64,000 nucleotides of DNA from the NCBI GenBank assembly GCA_946406115.1, contig OX291552.1, positions 1,426,001 to 1,490,000 on the forward strand, read 5' to 3'. Below are positions 45,431-56,796 of the stretch, in pieces; position 1 is the first letter of the stretch; the number at the start of each line of letters is the position of its first letter. Below the pieces are notes generated by a model that was given only the letters and a program-made list of their open reading frames with translations, searched no databases and was not told where the DNA came from. The stretch is from Apoda limacodes. Lineage: Eukaryota > Arthropoda > Insecta > Lepidoptera > Limacodidae. Both the position numbers and the translations under genes were made by a program.

Positions 45431-48285
45431 TATAATAATAATAATAATAATATACTTTATTGCGCATATAGAAAACAAAACAATTAAACAATAAAAGTAA
45501 TAACAAATTGGCGGTCTTATCGCTAATGAGCGATCTCTTCCAGACAACCTTTGGGTAGAGGAGACTTTATAAAATTATTGAGTAGAATGTGCTAACTGAA
45601 ACTTTACAATATAAGTATACATTTATAGCAATAGCTAAATTTATATACATATGAATAATAAATAATACTAATACGTACAAAAAATAAATATACATATATA
45701 TATCAAATACATAACAAAAAAATAAAAATAAATACACAAACTACATACATCTTAAATAATATAGATGAATAAACAGTGTTGATGAGACAGCTTAAATTTT
45801 TAAGTAATGTGTGATTACGAGATTTTTAAATATTCTTAAAGTTTGTGCTTTTTTGACATCAAAGGGTAAACTATTCCATAGCCTTATGGCTGTGACAGTG
45901 AATGAGTCATTATATGCTTGCGAATAATGTGTTGGGGTTTTCAGCATCATGTTTGTAGTGGCGCGATGAGCTGTAGACCCTATAAAATTGAAACGCTCTT
46001 TCAAGTATAACGGAGTAGACGGATTGAACAGTACGTTGTAAAGAAGAAACAGAAAATGAGTATTCCGGCGAAGGCGAATTGGGAGCCACTTGAGTTTTAA
46101 TCGAAATTCGGATATATGATCATACTTACGTAAACCAAATATGTATCTAATACATAGGTTCTGGAGTCGCTCAAGCTTATTTAATTGCTCCTCAGTAAGG
46201 TCAAGATAGCTAGCATCCGCATAATCAAGGACAGGTAGCAGTAGTGATTTAGCCAGTGCAATTTTAGTGGCAATGGGCAAGAAGTTACGCAATCTGCTAA
46301 TGGATTTAGCAGTAGCAAATATTTTTCTGCTAACTTCTTTTAATTGTGGTTCCCACGAAAATGTCTGGTCTATGATGATGCCCAAGTTTTTTACAGCCTC
46401 GCTATATGGAATGACTGTTCCATTAATACTCACTTTAGGAAGATTTTGTAAATTAATCTTAGATATCATTCTTGAAGTACCCACAATGATAAGTTGCGTT
46501 TTATTTGGATTTACGTTTAGACCGTAAGAGGTACTCCAATCCATAATGCGAGCAAGATCGTTATTTATAATCGCAACTGCACTTCTTAGTTCACTAACTG
46601 GAGCCTGAGTATATATTTGAAGATCGTCTGCATATAGATGGTAGAGAGAAGATAAATTAGATGTTATATTATTAATGAAAATAGCAAAGAGAAGTGGAGA
46701 CAACACGCCACCTTGCGGGACACCAGCATTGGTGTAGCACCAAGTGGAGAAGGAATCATCAACCTTGATCCGCTGCCGGCGCCCACGCAAGTAACTTTGA
46801 AACCAGTCGATTGCTGTTGGAGATATGTTAAGAGAACTTAAAAGTGAAAGTAGTATATCAAAGTCAACAGTGTTAAAGGCGTTGCTAAAATCTAATAGTG
46901 TTAGCACTGTGACTTTTCTGTTTTCTATACCGAGACGAATGTCATCAGAGATTTTGACAAGTGCAGTAACCGTACTATGTCCAGGACGAAAACCAGATTG
47001 AAGGGGATTTAGTAAGTTATTTTTAGTGAGGAAATGACACAGCTGTTCATGAACAAGACGTTCAAGAACTTTAGAAAGGAATGGTAAGATGGATATGGGA
47101 CGATAATCGGAATAACAGACAGGATTTGCTTTTTTCGGCAAGGGAATAATTAATGAATCTTTCCAGGAACCTGGAAATTCGCCAGAGGCAATAGAGTGAT
47201 TAAGGATATTTGTGATGATAGGAATAATAATGTCAAGGATAGGAAGGATCATGTTACGGCTAATGCAATCACTCCCCACAGCGTTAGAAGATATAGCGAT
47301 AATGCTCTTCTTAACATCACAATCAGAAAATCGACTTAGTAAAAACGGAGGAAAGTCAGGAGTTGGTTTTAAGGAAAGTGAGTTTAGCGTATTTATTTTT
47401 TTGTTGCCTTCAATAGCAACATTGGAAGAAAAGTGTTGATTAAGAAGATTGACATCAATATCATGTGAAAGGGGAATACTATTAGTCTTACCAACTCCTA
47501 ATGACTTAAGAAATTTCCAGATTTTTGCTGGATCACCGTTTTCAACGGATTTATGGATATAGCGTCGTTGTGCATCTCTACACATTCTATTGCAGCGATT
47601 TCTCAGGAGTTTATACTTAGCAAGGTTGCTTTCACAAGGGTTGGTTTTAAATTTAACTTTAGTACGATTTCTTTTAACCATCATCTGTTTGATTTCATCG
47701 GTAAGCCACTGTGCGGGTAGATGTTTTTTTTTAATCATTCGAATTGGGGCATGGGTGTCATAAAGGTCAGTAATGACTTTGTTAAATAATAAAATTTTTT
47801 CATCAACTGAAGATGCTTTGATAACAGCGTCCCAATTTAACTTACTAGCGTCATCGCACAGACGGTTCACATCCATTCCACTAAAATTGCGTTGCTGAAG
47901 TATTCTTGACTTAGCTTTAGGAGGACGTAATTTGTAGGATAGATAAATCAAATCGTGGTAAGAAAAGGCATCAGCAGCGCACTGACCATGTTTGTACACA
48001 TGTGTTGGGGAGGAAACTATAATTAAATCTAAAAGGGAGGGTGTACAATTAGGAAAGAAATGTGTAGCTTTAAGGGGTAATATTTGTAGGTTGCATCCCT
48101 CTACAATACTGTTGAGCAGATGAGAACGTCTATCTTTTTTTAACAAACAAGTGTTAAAGTCACCCATAACAATTGTGTGGTCGTAGAGGGGTGTTAAATT
48201 TTCTAAAAGGCTTTCAAAAGAAGAAAAGTAATTAATATGTAAATTGGGACTATAGAATGTTGAATTCAATAAGAACTATGTTATT
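45431..48285 (-). mobile_element. LINE B, antisense insertion in BEL gag
   Basis: Minus strand, 5'-truncated inside the endonuclease and ending in an ATT trinucleotide array at 45431-45452 (reads AATAATAATAAT on the plus strand). Its large ORF has no break, so this looks like a young insertion. The BEL gag reading flanks it on both sides. The target duplication could not be defined because the edges are low-complexity. Confidence 0.85.
45792..48269 (-). CDS. LINE B ORF2: endonuclease C-terminus plus reverse transcriptase, 825 codons
   Basis: An open frame without stops. Order: last part of the endonuclease (TIVMGDFNTCLLK near residue 35, then SLLDLIIVSS), a linker, and RT with SDYRPISILPFLSKVLERLV, SGFRPGHSTVTALVKI, TLLDFSNAFNTVD (motif A), AGVPQGGVLSPLLFAIF (motif B) and HLYADDLQIY (catalytic YADD). 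The C-terminal region ends LWNSLPFDVKKAQTLRIFKN. The catalytic residues are all present. The first endonuclease motifs are missing, so it cannot retrotranspose alone. The first methionine is only where the truncated frame happens to start. The clade looks CR1/Jockey-like. Confidence 0.85.
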   Translation of the reverse strand: MNSTFYSPNLHINYFSSFESLLENLTPLYDHTIVMGDFNTCLLKKDRRSHLLNSIVEGCNLQILPLKATHFFPNCTPSLLDLIIVSSPTHVYKHGQCAADAFSYHDLIYLSYKLRPPKAKSRILQQRNFSGMDVNRLCDDASKLNWDAVIKASSVDEKILLFNKVITDLYDTHAPIRMIKKKHLPAQWLTDEIKQMMVKRNRTKVKFKTNPCESNLAKYKLLRNRCNRMCRDAQRRYIHKSVENGDPAKIWKFLKSLGVGKTNSIPLSHDIDVNLLNQHFSSNVAIEGNKKINTLNSLSLKPTPDFPPFLLSRFSDCDVKKSIIAISSNAVGSDCISRNMILPILDIIIPIITNILNHSIASGEFPGSWKDSLIIPLPKKANPVCYSDYRPISILPFLSKVLERLVHEQLCHFLTKNNLLNPLQSGFRPGHSTVTALVKISDDIRLGIENRKVTVLTLLDFSNAFNTVDFDILLSLLSSLNISPTAIDWFQSYLRGRRQRIKVDDSFSTWCYTNAGVPQGGVLSPLLFAIFINNITSNLSSLYHLYADDLQIYTQAPVSELRSAVAIINNDLARIMDWSTSYGLNVNPNKTQLIIVGTSRMISKINLQNLPKVSINGTVIPYSEAVKNLGIIIDQTFSWEPQLKEVSRKIFATAKSISRLRNFLPIATKIALAKSLLLPVLDYADASYLDLTEEQLNKLERLQNLCIRYIFGLRKYDHISEFRLKLKWLPIRLRRNTHFLFLLYNVLFNPSTPLYLKERFNFIGSTAHRATTNMMLKTPTHYSQAYNDSFTVTAIRLWNSLPFDVKKAQTLRIFKNLVITHYLKI

Positions 48286-48287
48286 AT

Positions 48288-50594
48288 TGTTTGGGGGAGC
48301 ACCTAGCCAAGGGCTGTTGACAGCCGCGACCTTGTCTAAAGTGTGGTGGGGGTCACCACCCGGACTTATGTATGCTCCTCCGAGAGAATGGTCCTCGGAT
48401 GACTCATGGAGGTGTGTCTACGGCTCGCACAGGCGGAGGTTCGTCGCCGCCGAATCGAACCCAATCGCTCTCGTCCCCAGTGTGACATCGACCTTCTCCA
48501 CCCCGCTCACCGCTGGCGAGCCCACGGGATGGTCGTCAGTCACCACCCTCACGTGCCCCTTCTACTCAGGTAGGTATTGCGGAACGGGCACATTACGCGG
48601 AGTATGAGCCTCTGCCCCTCCCTATCGCAGAGCGTCCTCGCGTTAGTCGCGAGTTGAGGGCGGAATCGAGTGGTTATCGCGCGCCGCCGATGGCCACTTA
48701 TGCCCGCGTGGGACCCGTATGCTTATACGGGTTCAAGCGTGGGGCATTATGAGCCACAGGAGCCCCGGGGCCAAGTACTGCGCTCGGGTAGGGCCAACGC
48801 CCGTTGACTCGTGGCAGCCGCTTCACCAGTCTCTCCACCACCTGTCACAACAGTTCATTCTCCGCGCGGACCTGGTGTGGTTGTGCGCGCCATTTTGGAC
48901 TTAGGCGCTCAAGGGCGTCTAATGTCGCTGTGGCTGGTGAAGCTTCTCGGCTTACAAGTAAGTTCACGGAGTCATGGGATTTCTGGAGTAGGGGGTCTAC
49001 GGGTGGACAACGTCGTGGGTACAGTCTCGTTTTCCTTTTACTCCTTGCTCCATCCTAGTATGCGGTATCAACTTGGAGCTGTTGTCCTGAGGGATATTTT
49101 AGGTCATCACCCTCAGGTGCCCCTGCCGACGGACGTGCTGGATCTCTCGTCCGGCCTGCAGTTGGCCGATGAAAGGTACCTACCTGCTCCTGTGGAACTT
49201 CTGCTTGGCGCTGATGTCCTTGGATTGCTCGGACTGGACAAGGCCATGTTACTTCAGCCAGGTGGGTTGGTCGCTGTTCCGGCTGATCTCGGATCTGTTA
49301 TAATGGGCCCAGTACATTCTCTCGCCGCTCAGGCGTCTACGGATTCGTTGGTGCAAGTGGGACTCTCGCTCGCTGACTCTCTTCAATGCTTTTGGGAAAT
49401 CGAAGGGCCTCCCCCGGCGTCACGGACTCGACCAGTCGACGACGAGTGCGAGTCGTATTTTCTCGCCAATACGGGTCATCTAAATTCTGGCCGGTTTTTC
49501 ACTCGACTTCCTTTCTTATCCCCTCGTCCGCGCCTGGGTGACTCCTGGAAAATAGCCGAAAAAAGGTTATTATCCATGGATCGCCGGATGCGTCGTGATA
49601 AAGAATTCCGCACAAAATACTTGGATTTTATGCGCGCATACGAATCTCTCGGTCACATGTCGGTTTCGCAGTTCAAGTTGGAAGGCAACGAGCATTATTT
49701 TGTTCCACATCCCGCCGTCTTTAAAAACTGTAAGATACGGGTGGTGTTCGATGGTTCGGCGCCTACATCTTCGGGTCTATCCTTGAACGACTGCCTGATG
49801 TCGGGACCTAAGCTTCAGGTAGACATCTCGGACATCTTGACTGGTTTTCGTCGCCACCAGGTTGTATTTGTGGCTGACATTAAAATGATGTTCCGTCAGG
49901 TCATGACACGACCAGAAGAAAGGCGGTTTCAGCTCATTTTGTGGAGAGAGGATCCGGCCTCCCCATTGGTTGTTTATGAGCTGAACACCAGTACCTACGG
50001 GCTTAAGTCGAGCCCGTTTATAGCAATTCGCTCGTTGCTACACTTGGCTGATCGTGAGCGTCTGAATTTCCCACGCGCAGCTGCTGTCTTCCCTTCTGAC
50101 GCTTACGTAGACGATATTTGTACAGGTGTTTCGTCTGTGGAGGAGGCGTTAGTCCTGAGGGATGAGCTAATCGGCTTGTTACGGGCATGTGGTTACGAAC
50201 TAAGGAAATGGATTTCCAATTCACTTGCCGTCTTGGAAGACTTACCGTCAGAACATCAGCAGGAGCCCCACCTCTTCCAGAATCCTGAGAATCCTGACTC
50301 CATTGCGGTCCTCGGAGTTCAGTATCGGCTAGTTCAGGATATCTTCACTTACTCGGTTGAACCGTCAGACACAATGAAGAGGTAGACTAAAAGGCTGGTT
50401 CTGTCCATAGTAGCGCGTGTCTTTGATCCCAATGGTTGGGTGGCTCCTGTAGTCTTGTGGGCCAAATGTTTCCTACAGGAGCTCTGGATTTCTGGCTTCG
50501 ACTGGGATACCCCGTTGACCGGAGACTTTCTGTCTTATTGGCTACGTTTTTATGAGACACTTTTGGACCTTCAACATGTCTCCGTGCTGTTATG
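48288..50594 (+). pseudogene. BEL/Pao gag end, protease and reverse transcriptase (pol)
   Basis: After the LINE, the gag cysteine segment (CLKCGGGHHPDLC) continues. The 48811-50385 frame then reads protease VVVRAILDLGAQGRLMS (active-site Asp kept; the usual DSG reads DLG), a linker, and RT: VVFDGSAPTSSGLSLND, VADIKMMFRQV (motif A), YGLKSSPFIAIRSL (motif B) and DAYVDDICTG (catalytic YVDD). A TAG at 50383-50385 follows, yet the same frame goes on with IVARVFDPNGWVAPVVLWAK to about 50594, the BEL region before RNase H. RNase H, integrase and the 3' LTR are missing here. Confidence 0.85.
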
Positions 50595-50689
50595 ATTTTA
50601 ATTAATAAAACCTAGAACAGATAGATATTTGTTTGCTAATTTCGCTTATGATTTCAGTGGAAGAAATGGAATCAACATACAAATAGCTA

Positions 50690-51235
50690 GCTCGTCCACA
50701 GTATTATTTGATTTTGTGTGATCATTCGTAGTCGATAATGAACTACTGGGTGTCGGCTTTTTCGTTTTGAAAGGTTACTAGGTAATTCCAACTCACGTTG
50801 AATGGGCCAAGTTAAATTTGCTTCTGTAAGCCAAGGGGTCCATACCACCAAGAGCTGGTATTCAAAAGTTGTGAACATGTTAGCCCCCTACTACTGTGGT
50901 CTGCAGGGTTTTCTACAGTAGCCACGTGGTGCCAGTTTTGTACACTTATCTCGTCAATGATTTTTACAACGCGATGGGAAACGAATGTTTTTAGTTTATG
51001 AGGAGGCGTATGAAGCCAGGCTAAAACGGTGCTGCTATATGTGAACGCAAAAACGTCTGTAATTTTAATTTTAGACTCAAGTAGCTTATGCATATGTTTA
51101 AGGACTTGAGCTAGCAGTACCGCACCACAAAGTTCCAAACGGTTTACTGTCAGTAGTTTTAACGGAGCAACTTTCGATTTAGCAGTTAATAAGTTTGATT
51201 TTATACAGATTCCGCTTATAGCTCGTAAGTATACA
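50690..51235 (-). pseudogene. Second BEL/Pao pol fragment, opposite strand
   Basis: Minus strand: LTAKSKVAPLKLLTVNRLEL, CGAVLLAQVLKHM, VFAFTYSSTVLAWLHTPPHK and VENPADHSSRGLTCSQLL, the BEL/Pao segment with the RNase H-type LELCGA and NPAD-SRG words. A stop at 50815 ends it. It is a different insertion from the plus-strand pol, and more AT-rich. Confidence 0.78.
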
Positions 51236-51259
51236 CAGCAACCTAAGCTTTAGCTGATT

Positions 51260-51712
51260 CATGTGTCATACTCGTGAACGGGTGCCACCTGTGGAGGCTG
51301 GTCTGCTCTTGCAAACTTCTTTGTATCCTTGTATTTTGTCTTACTTTCTTGTTTTGTTTATCAATACTGTAAGACATTGATTATTTCCAAGTGATGAATA
51401 GGTACATAAACTGTCTTTTTTTTTTTATTTTGCAATTAGATACTTTTTTATGCTGTGCTTGTGCATTATATGTTTTTTATGTTTGTAATGGAAAGTGTCC
51501 TTCTATGATAGGAAGGGGATTTTCCAATATTTTTAAGTGGACGCTGTAAGAGAAAGGAAGAAAAGAAATGCCCTTGCTGAGTTTCTTGCCGGTTCTTCTC
51601 AGTACAAGGTCTCCTGCCCTATAGACTTACGAACCGATGGCGTAGTGACATTCATGAGTGCTCAGTTATTGTAGCCTAAACTGAATAAATAATTTTGATT
51701 TTGATTTTTTGA
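51260..51712 (+). mobile_element. SINE-like retroelement with TTTCTTGCCGGTTCTTCTC region
   Basis: Contains GGTGCCACCTGTGGAGGCTG (also reversed at about 2010-2030), GAGTTTCTTGCCGGTTCTTC near 51580 and a tail of AATAAATAATTTTGATTTTG. A similar TTTCTTGCCGGATTCTTCTC is present at 4438 in the LINE A 3' UTR. It is non-coding. Confidence 0.6.
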
Positions 51713-52271
51713 ACAAACAGTCACTGAGTCAGCCTGTGCATGGCCGCAATTAACAAGCTTTCAAGCTGCATCGTAACTTCTCGTTTGTGTAAAACTAGTC
51801 TTAGATAATTGGATTAAATCAACGAAGTTTAGGAGTGAGCCAAAATTCAGAAAGAGTCAGCAAAGCAAACTCACTCTAAGGTATTAAAACTAAAAAAGTT
51901 TACTTTTTAGTTTATTTTTCTCATTGGTGCTTTTTATATAGTCTTTACATTTTTATTGCCAATTTTCTATGATTTTTACAGAAAATACAACTATTTTTTG
52001 ATTTGACTAATATTTTAGACATCCACGATTGCCAACCATCATCAGTTGCGCCTAGGTCTCAGCCTGGTCAACACTCTGCAGCCATCTTCTGTAAACCACC
52101 ACCGAAATCAACGCAAAGGAGAACACCATCGTTAAACCGACAAAATAAACGAACGCTATCGACATTTTGTTCATTCACTATTTTGTTGTTTTGGCTAAAA
52201 GGTGCGTTTCCACACCAAAAATTATATGTACAAGTGCGATCAGTTATGTTGCGATGTAGGTACGTTCTGTT
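51713..52271 (-). other. Probable 3' UTR and downstream of the MARCH gene
   Basis: On the minus strand AATAAA occurs at 51957-51952, about 315 bp after the stop, a candidate polyadenylation signal. No other gene is recognised. The plus-strand open frame across 52003-52578 is rejected. Confidence 0.45.
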
Positions 52272-52528
52272 CTACGAGGTGTCGGGGAGTCGCATAAGCG
52301 CGAAGGGCATGGCGACCATGAAGGGGTCGGCGACGTTGGTGCTACGGTCAATGGTGGCACGGCCGGCGCGCTCAGCGACCACCGTCACGTCGGAGCGCTG
52401 GGGCTCGAGGGGCTCCTCCTCCAGACTCACGTGCACGTGCAGCGTACTGTCGCGCCAACTCTGCCACGACAGCTGGTGCTCCTGGATCTTAAGCAGCATC
52501 CACGTCGTCAGTAGACCGTTGAGAGCAC
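52272..52528 (-). CDS. MARCH-type E3 ubiquitin ligase, last coding exon
   Basis: 257 bp, acceptor TGGTCGATCACCAG, entered in phase 1 (G plus GT, Gly). It encodes ALNGLLTTWMLLKI, the rest of transmembrane segment 2, then QEHQLSWQSWRDSTLHVHVS, and ends at TAG 52274-52272 after FALMRLPDTS. The W-SWR--V-V pattern resembles the juxtamembrane stretch of vertebrate MARCH2/3 (YSEWRKTNQKVRLKI). Confidence 0.82.
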
Positions 52529-52695
52529 CTGGTGATCGACCACTATGTACTTGTTATTTAATCTGCATAAGTACATAAGTAGATGCCCGCCTAACCTAAA
52601 GTCTATATTACACGTTCGCTGTTCGTGTTGTGCAACTACCCACCATTTAGGCAAAAGTGATCGTAATTGAATGGCTGAAATTAAATTTTGCGTAC
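52529..52695. other. Short MARCH intron
   Basis: 167 bp between donor GTACGC and the acceptor CAG of the last exon. Confidence 0.7.
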
Positions 52696-52916
52696 CGATG
52701 ATGCCTATGAGAAGCGAAGAGAACAGATTGGCAAAAAGTGCGGCGGACCCCCCGCGGCGCGCGCCCGCCTGCAGCACATGATCGCACGCGTGCAGCGCGC
52801 GCGCCGTGCCTAGCACAGAGCACGCGCCCAGCGCCAGAGCACGCCACGCGTCACCAGCCAGAGCGCGCGCGCGACCAGACCGTCCCCACTCCACCACCGA
52901 CCGCACCCACGACCAT
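52696..52916 (-). CDS. MARCH-type E3 ubiquitin ligase, transmembrane exon
   Basis: 221 bp, acceptor GTGTGTGTGTACAG, donor GTACGC; phase 2 in, phase 1 out. It encodes WSWVRSVVEWGRSG, transmembrane segment 1 (AWRALALGACSVLGTARAL) and the start of segment 2 (SAALFANLFSSLLIGII). The layout agrees with MARCH2/3: RING-CH, a short TEW-like linker, two hydrophobic segments, cytosolic tail. It would anchor the ligase in endosomal or ER membranes by analogy. Confidence 0.85.
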
Positions 52917-55605
52917 CTGTACACACACACATATTGCACGTCACCCTTTCGCGCACGACGCCACTAGCTAGTTCCGTTTCAAGTACAAAGATTACATAGT
53001 AGCAAGTAACATAGACATATTACTACAGACAAATTAGATACATTTTTAGGCTAAAAAAACATTAGTTGGTAGAGTTTTGAATTTCGGTGTACATGTTCAC
53101 TAGGACCTCTCGATCTAAGAACATGCTAAAAGTCCCTGTAAGTGTTAATTGTCACGTAGATATTTAGAAACTAAATAAGGAAATAAAATAATAAGCAAAT
53201 TTACAAGGTTTAAATTCAGCCTTGTAATTTGCTACATAAACAGATAAAACCACGTAGTACACGTTCTAATATCTATGTATTTAAGCAAAAGTAAAATTAT
53301 TAATTAGTAATTATTAATTAAAAATGTAACGTATAAGATACATATATTATGGTAATTATTTATACAAAATATATCTGGACAGTTGGGTGTAATAATTTCG
53401 TACAAACCTTCTACTAGAAGATAACGGCAAGTGTCGTTACATCCCCATCGATAGTTGTTACGTTTGCTCCGACATCTTGAAAAAAAGGTACTCTTTTTTA
53501 TAATTTTTGCTTACATCTCAGCAATTAGTGCTTATACGAAAATATTAAATATATGAAAACTATAGCTTATTAAATATCCTACAAAAAAGCTTATACATAT
53601 TATTATTCTATATCTCGTATTTTAATTGTAATCCGGCGCTTAATAGGAAAAATATTTATTTTTTGCTGCCGATATACCGTTTGTTTTCTGTTTACTCCAA
53701 AATTGTTTAAATATTTTTTTAGACTTATTCCGTGCAACTACCAAGAGGGATACAGACAAATGAGAAGGTGAGAAAAAGATAAAAAGGGAAGAGGCAAATG
53801 CATTATGTGACATGATGCATTTCTACCGACCCAGACCATGAGAGCCTAACGCGGCACGACGACAACAACGTAACAATTATCCCTCTGCCGAGGACAGAAC
53901 CTATTATAACTCCTTCTACAAGGGTGTCAAGGAGGCTACAGGTGTAGTTCGTCAAAGCAGTCACGAAAACCTGATGGAAGGGATCTAGCCCGGCTGACAG
54001 GCTAACAGGAGTCGACACCCTGAACGCCATGACTCCCTTCAAACGTTTAAAGAAATCCCTGTCCGCGAGGTAGACAGTGAGGACAAAAGGAGATGCTATC
54101 TCCCGTCGCGTCTCTACCTCCTGTCATTGTAGAGAAGTTCTGCAGGCTATCAAAATTAAGGTTACCCCTGATTGTTATATTATTCAGTATTTTTAATGTC
54201 CCGTCGCCCGATGTCGAACAGCATTTTATCGCTTCGTAGTTAAAACGTCCTGAGCCCTTGCATAAAGCATTTAGTTAATTAAACGCTTTAAGTAAACTTT
54301 ATTAACGGTTACTACTTCCACGGTTACGTAGTTACATAGACCTCTTCACCAAGGCTGTGCGGACAGACCCTTCGATATCTGTGGCACAAGGTTTTGCCCG
54401 TGACAAGGAGTATCTTCTGAGGCGCTTGAGATATGAGGAAAACGCGTATTTGCACACAACACACCGATTTTTTTTTACTTATGCTTCTAACTTAAATTCT
54501 TACACATATTTACAATATTTCACTTTAAACATTATACATTAGTATGATGGATACTTCTTGAAGCTTCTTGAATGACTAAACACAAATACAAATTTTGTTC
54601 TATATTTATATAAAAATAAAAAACCCCATCAGAGGGAGGGGATGTTCCATAGAACCTTCTAGATCTAGTACTTAAGTTACTACTTACTGTGGTGACTGGA
54701 AATCTAGCCCACACAAAAACTTAGTGAAAGATAACATATAGTAGTCGATATAGACATATATCAAAAGTATACTACTACTACATAGCTATAATCTGCTATT
54801 GACTGTTGAGGTTCCTATCGGCTATTGCCATCACAGTCACACGATTCGTGGCTTGACTATAAAATAACGTTGTTTTACATTTTTATGTTTTATAGCCAAA
54901 CGGTAGGAGCTGTAATGACGATTTAGGTGTCCCAAGCTGGAGCTTTCGGAGGCGGTTCTATTGACATATAGTAGTATGTTTCATTGTCTACGGTTAGGCC
55001 GTAGTGAGAGAAGAGCTGGAAATTTAGCTCTCAGGGATCTAAAATTCGGACATACCTTTCAGTATCTTTTGTGTCTGTCTGTTGGTCTTGTCATGAAAGT
55101 GATACATTTTAATTACAGCTAAAGTATTGAAGATACATAAATAATATATCTTAGCTTTTTTATAGAAAATTTAATAAGTTATTATTTTTTAGTTTGCACA
55201 ATTGTTCCGTATTTATAATTATTGCTAAGATATAAGCAAAAAACTAAAAAGGGTACCTTTTTTCCAAGATGGCGGCGCGAGTGCAACAGGCAAATATGAC
55301 TTGTCATCTTTGGCAACAGGTATCAATGGGGACTTTTAGTGTGTTTAATTGGAAGTTGTAATGAACATGTATACAAAAATTTAAAACTCTACCACTACAT
55401 TAAAGTTTTTTTCATTTTCTAATTTTATTGGGCTATATAATTTATTTTTAAATTTTTAGGAGGAACTTGTTGGTTGTTCCCTTATAGTCAGGGTGTGACT
55501 TATATATAGGTTTGCTTATGTTTTGGGTGGAGATGTGAGTGAGTGATACTTGTTGTTGGATTGGATAATTTGTAGAAGGTATAATTTTTTGAGTAAAAGA
55601 GTCAC
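52917..55605. other. MARCH intron containing a diverged inverted-repeat pair
   Basis: The intron holds opposed blocks at 53066-53560 and 55195-55400 (see findings) and a GC-richer segment at 53745-54145 that I cannot identify. No exon is supported inside. Confidence 0.55.
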
Positions 55606-55835
55606 TTGTGCGTCCTGGTGACGACGTAGTGGTGCCGACAGAGCTCGCAGTAGGAGGTAGCGGCCTGCAGCAGCCAGCGCTCGAGGCAGGAGCGATGCAC
55701 GGCGGCAATGGTGCCGCGACACCCACACGGCCGCACCAGCCGCTCTGCCGAAGCGCCGCCAAAGCAGATGCGGCACACCTGCTCCGACCTGCGGCTGGTC
55801 ACCGACGAAGTCTTACCCGCGTCCGGGCATCCTGG
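55606..55835 (-). CDS. MARCH-type E3 ubiquitin ligase, RING-CH exon
   Basis: 230 bp, acceptor ATTTGGTGGTGCAG, donor GTGACT; phase 0 in, 2 out. The RING-CH (C4HC3 zinc finger) is complete: QVCRIC, RPCGCRGTIAAVHRSCLERW, SYCELC. This is the E2-binding module of MARCH ligases, closest by eye to MARCH2/3 ([35 protein letters not shown]). The exon runs GC-rich in an AT-rich intron. The next exon starts in matching phase. Confidence 0.92.
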
Positions 55836-56796
55836 CTGCACCACCAAATACCGTTTAACCTCTGCACTACACTAACATTTTTCAGTAGGTGACAGTAACG
55901 GATCTTAGTACCTGGAAGAAGCTTTGCTTTTTTTAACAACGCAATCAATTGTCAAGTAGCTTTAGTGTTGCTGTGTCGGTAAAAATAATAGTATTACTAC
56001 TCGCCAATAGATGTCAGGAAGAGTCATACTTTTCACTTTATCATTGCCTGAAAACACGGATAAAACGACGGTTTGTAAAAATGAAACCTAGCTAGATCTA
56101 TTTATCGACCCCTAAAACCCGCTGCATACTAAATTTCATGAAAATCGTTGGAGCCGTTTTCGAAATTCATATCTATATATATAAAAATTACGTGGCACGT
56201 TGTTTGTCCGCGATGGTCTCCTTAACTACTAAACCGATTTTGATCAAACTTCGTAACTATCTGTTATTAGAGCCAACTTAAAAGATAGTTTTTACCTCGA
56301 TCTGTAAAGTACGAGCCGGACTCGGGCACTTTAGGTAATAACCAACTTTCGCCGGGTGACAGAAGGACGGCAGTGGAACAACGTTCGCCAGGACCGCTAT
56401 TATAGTATAAATATATAGGTAGGTATATATACATATATACAAAAATTGCTTGTTTAAAGGTATAAGATATTCCTGCAATAACTTCTGATAATCCACATAA
56501 ATATTTCTGCCCTAAACAAATAGAATTAGTATTTAAGAACTTCATTACAGTGACTGTCTCTTTCAATATACGCCTTTGATCTAATCTTTGTTAAAAAAAC
56601 TTAAAACCTGTCATAACAACGTGGAAGACAAAAAGCCGAGGACATCGATTTTGAAAATCATTATAATTTATGATAGAAATCGCGAACCGTTTGGGTGACT
56701 GCTCATGAGAGTAGCTTAACTATATAAGACATGATGGGATCGAAGAACATTCAATGTGACCAGTGGTGTTGTGATTGGGTAGCGTGTAAAGTGTAC
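55836..56796. other. MARCH intron with an RTE-like 3' piece
   Basis: 56100-56410 contains ATCGTTGGAGCCGTTTTCGA and ATTACGTGGCACGTTGTTTG followed by CCGCGATGGTCTCC, phrases of common insect dispersed repeats. No exon is recognised. Confidence 0.5.

Noticed and set aside
52003..52578. 191-codon plus-strand open frame
   Set aside because: It overlaps the last MARCH exon antisense. The minus strand has a clear conserved reading with matching splice phases.
54357..54542. Possible exon (61 codons) in the MARCH intron on the plus strand
   Set aside because: Part of it looks coding-like, but no splice-phase partner or family match was found.
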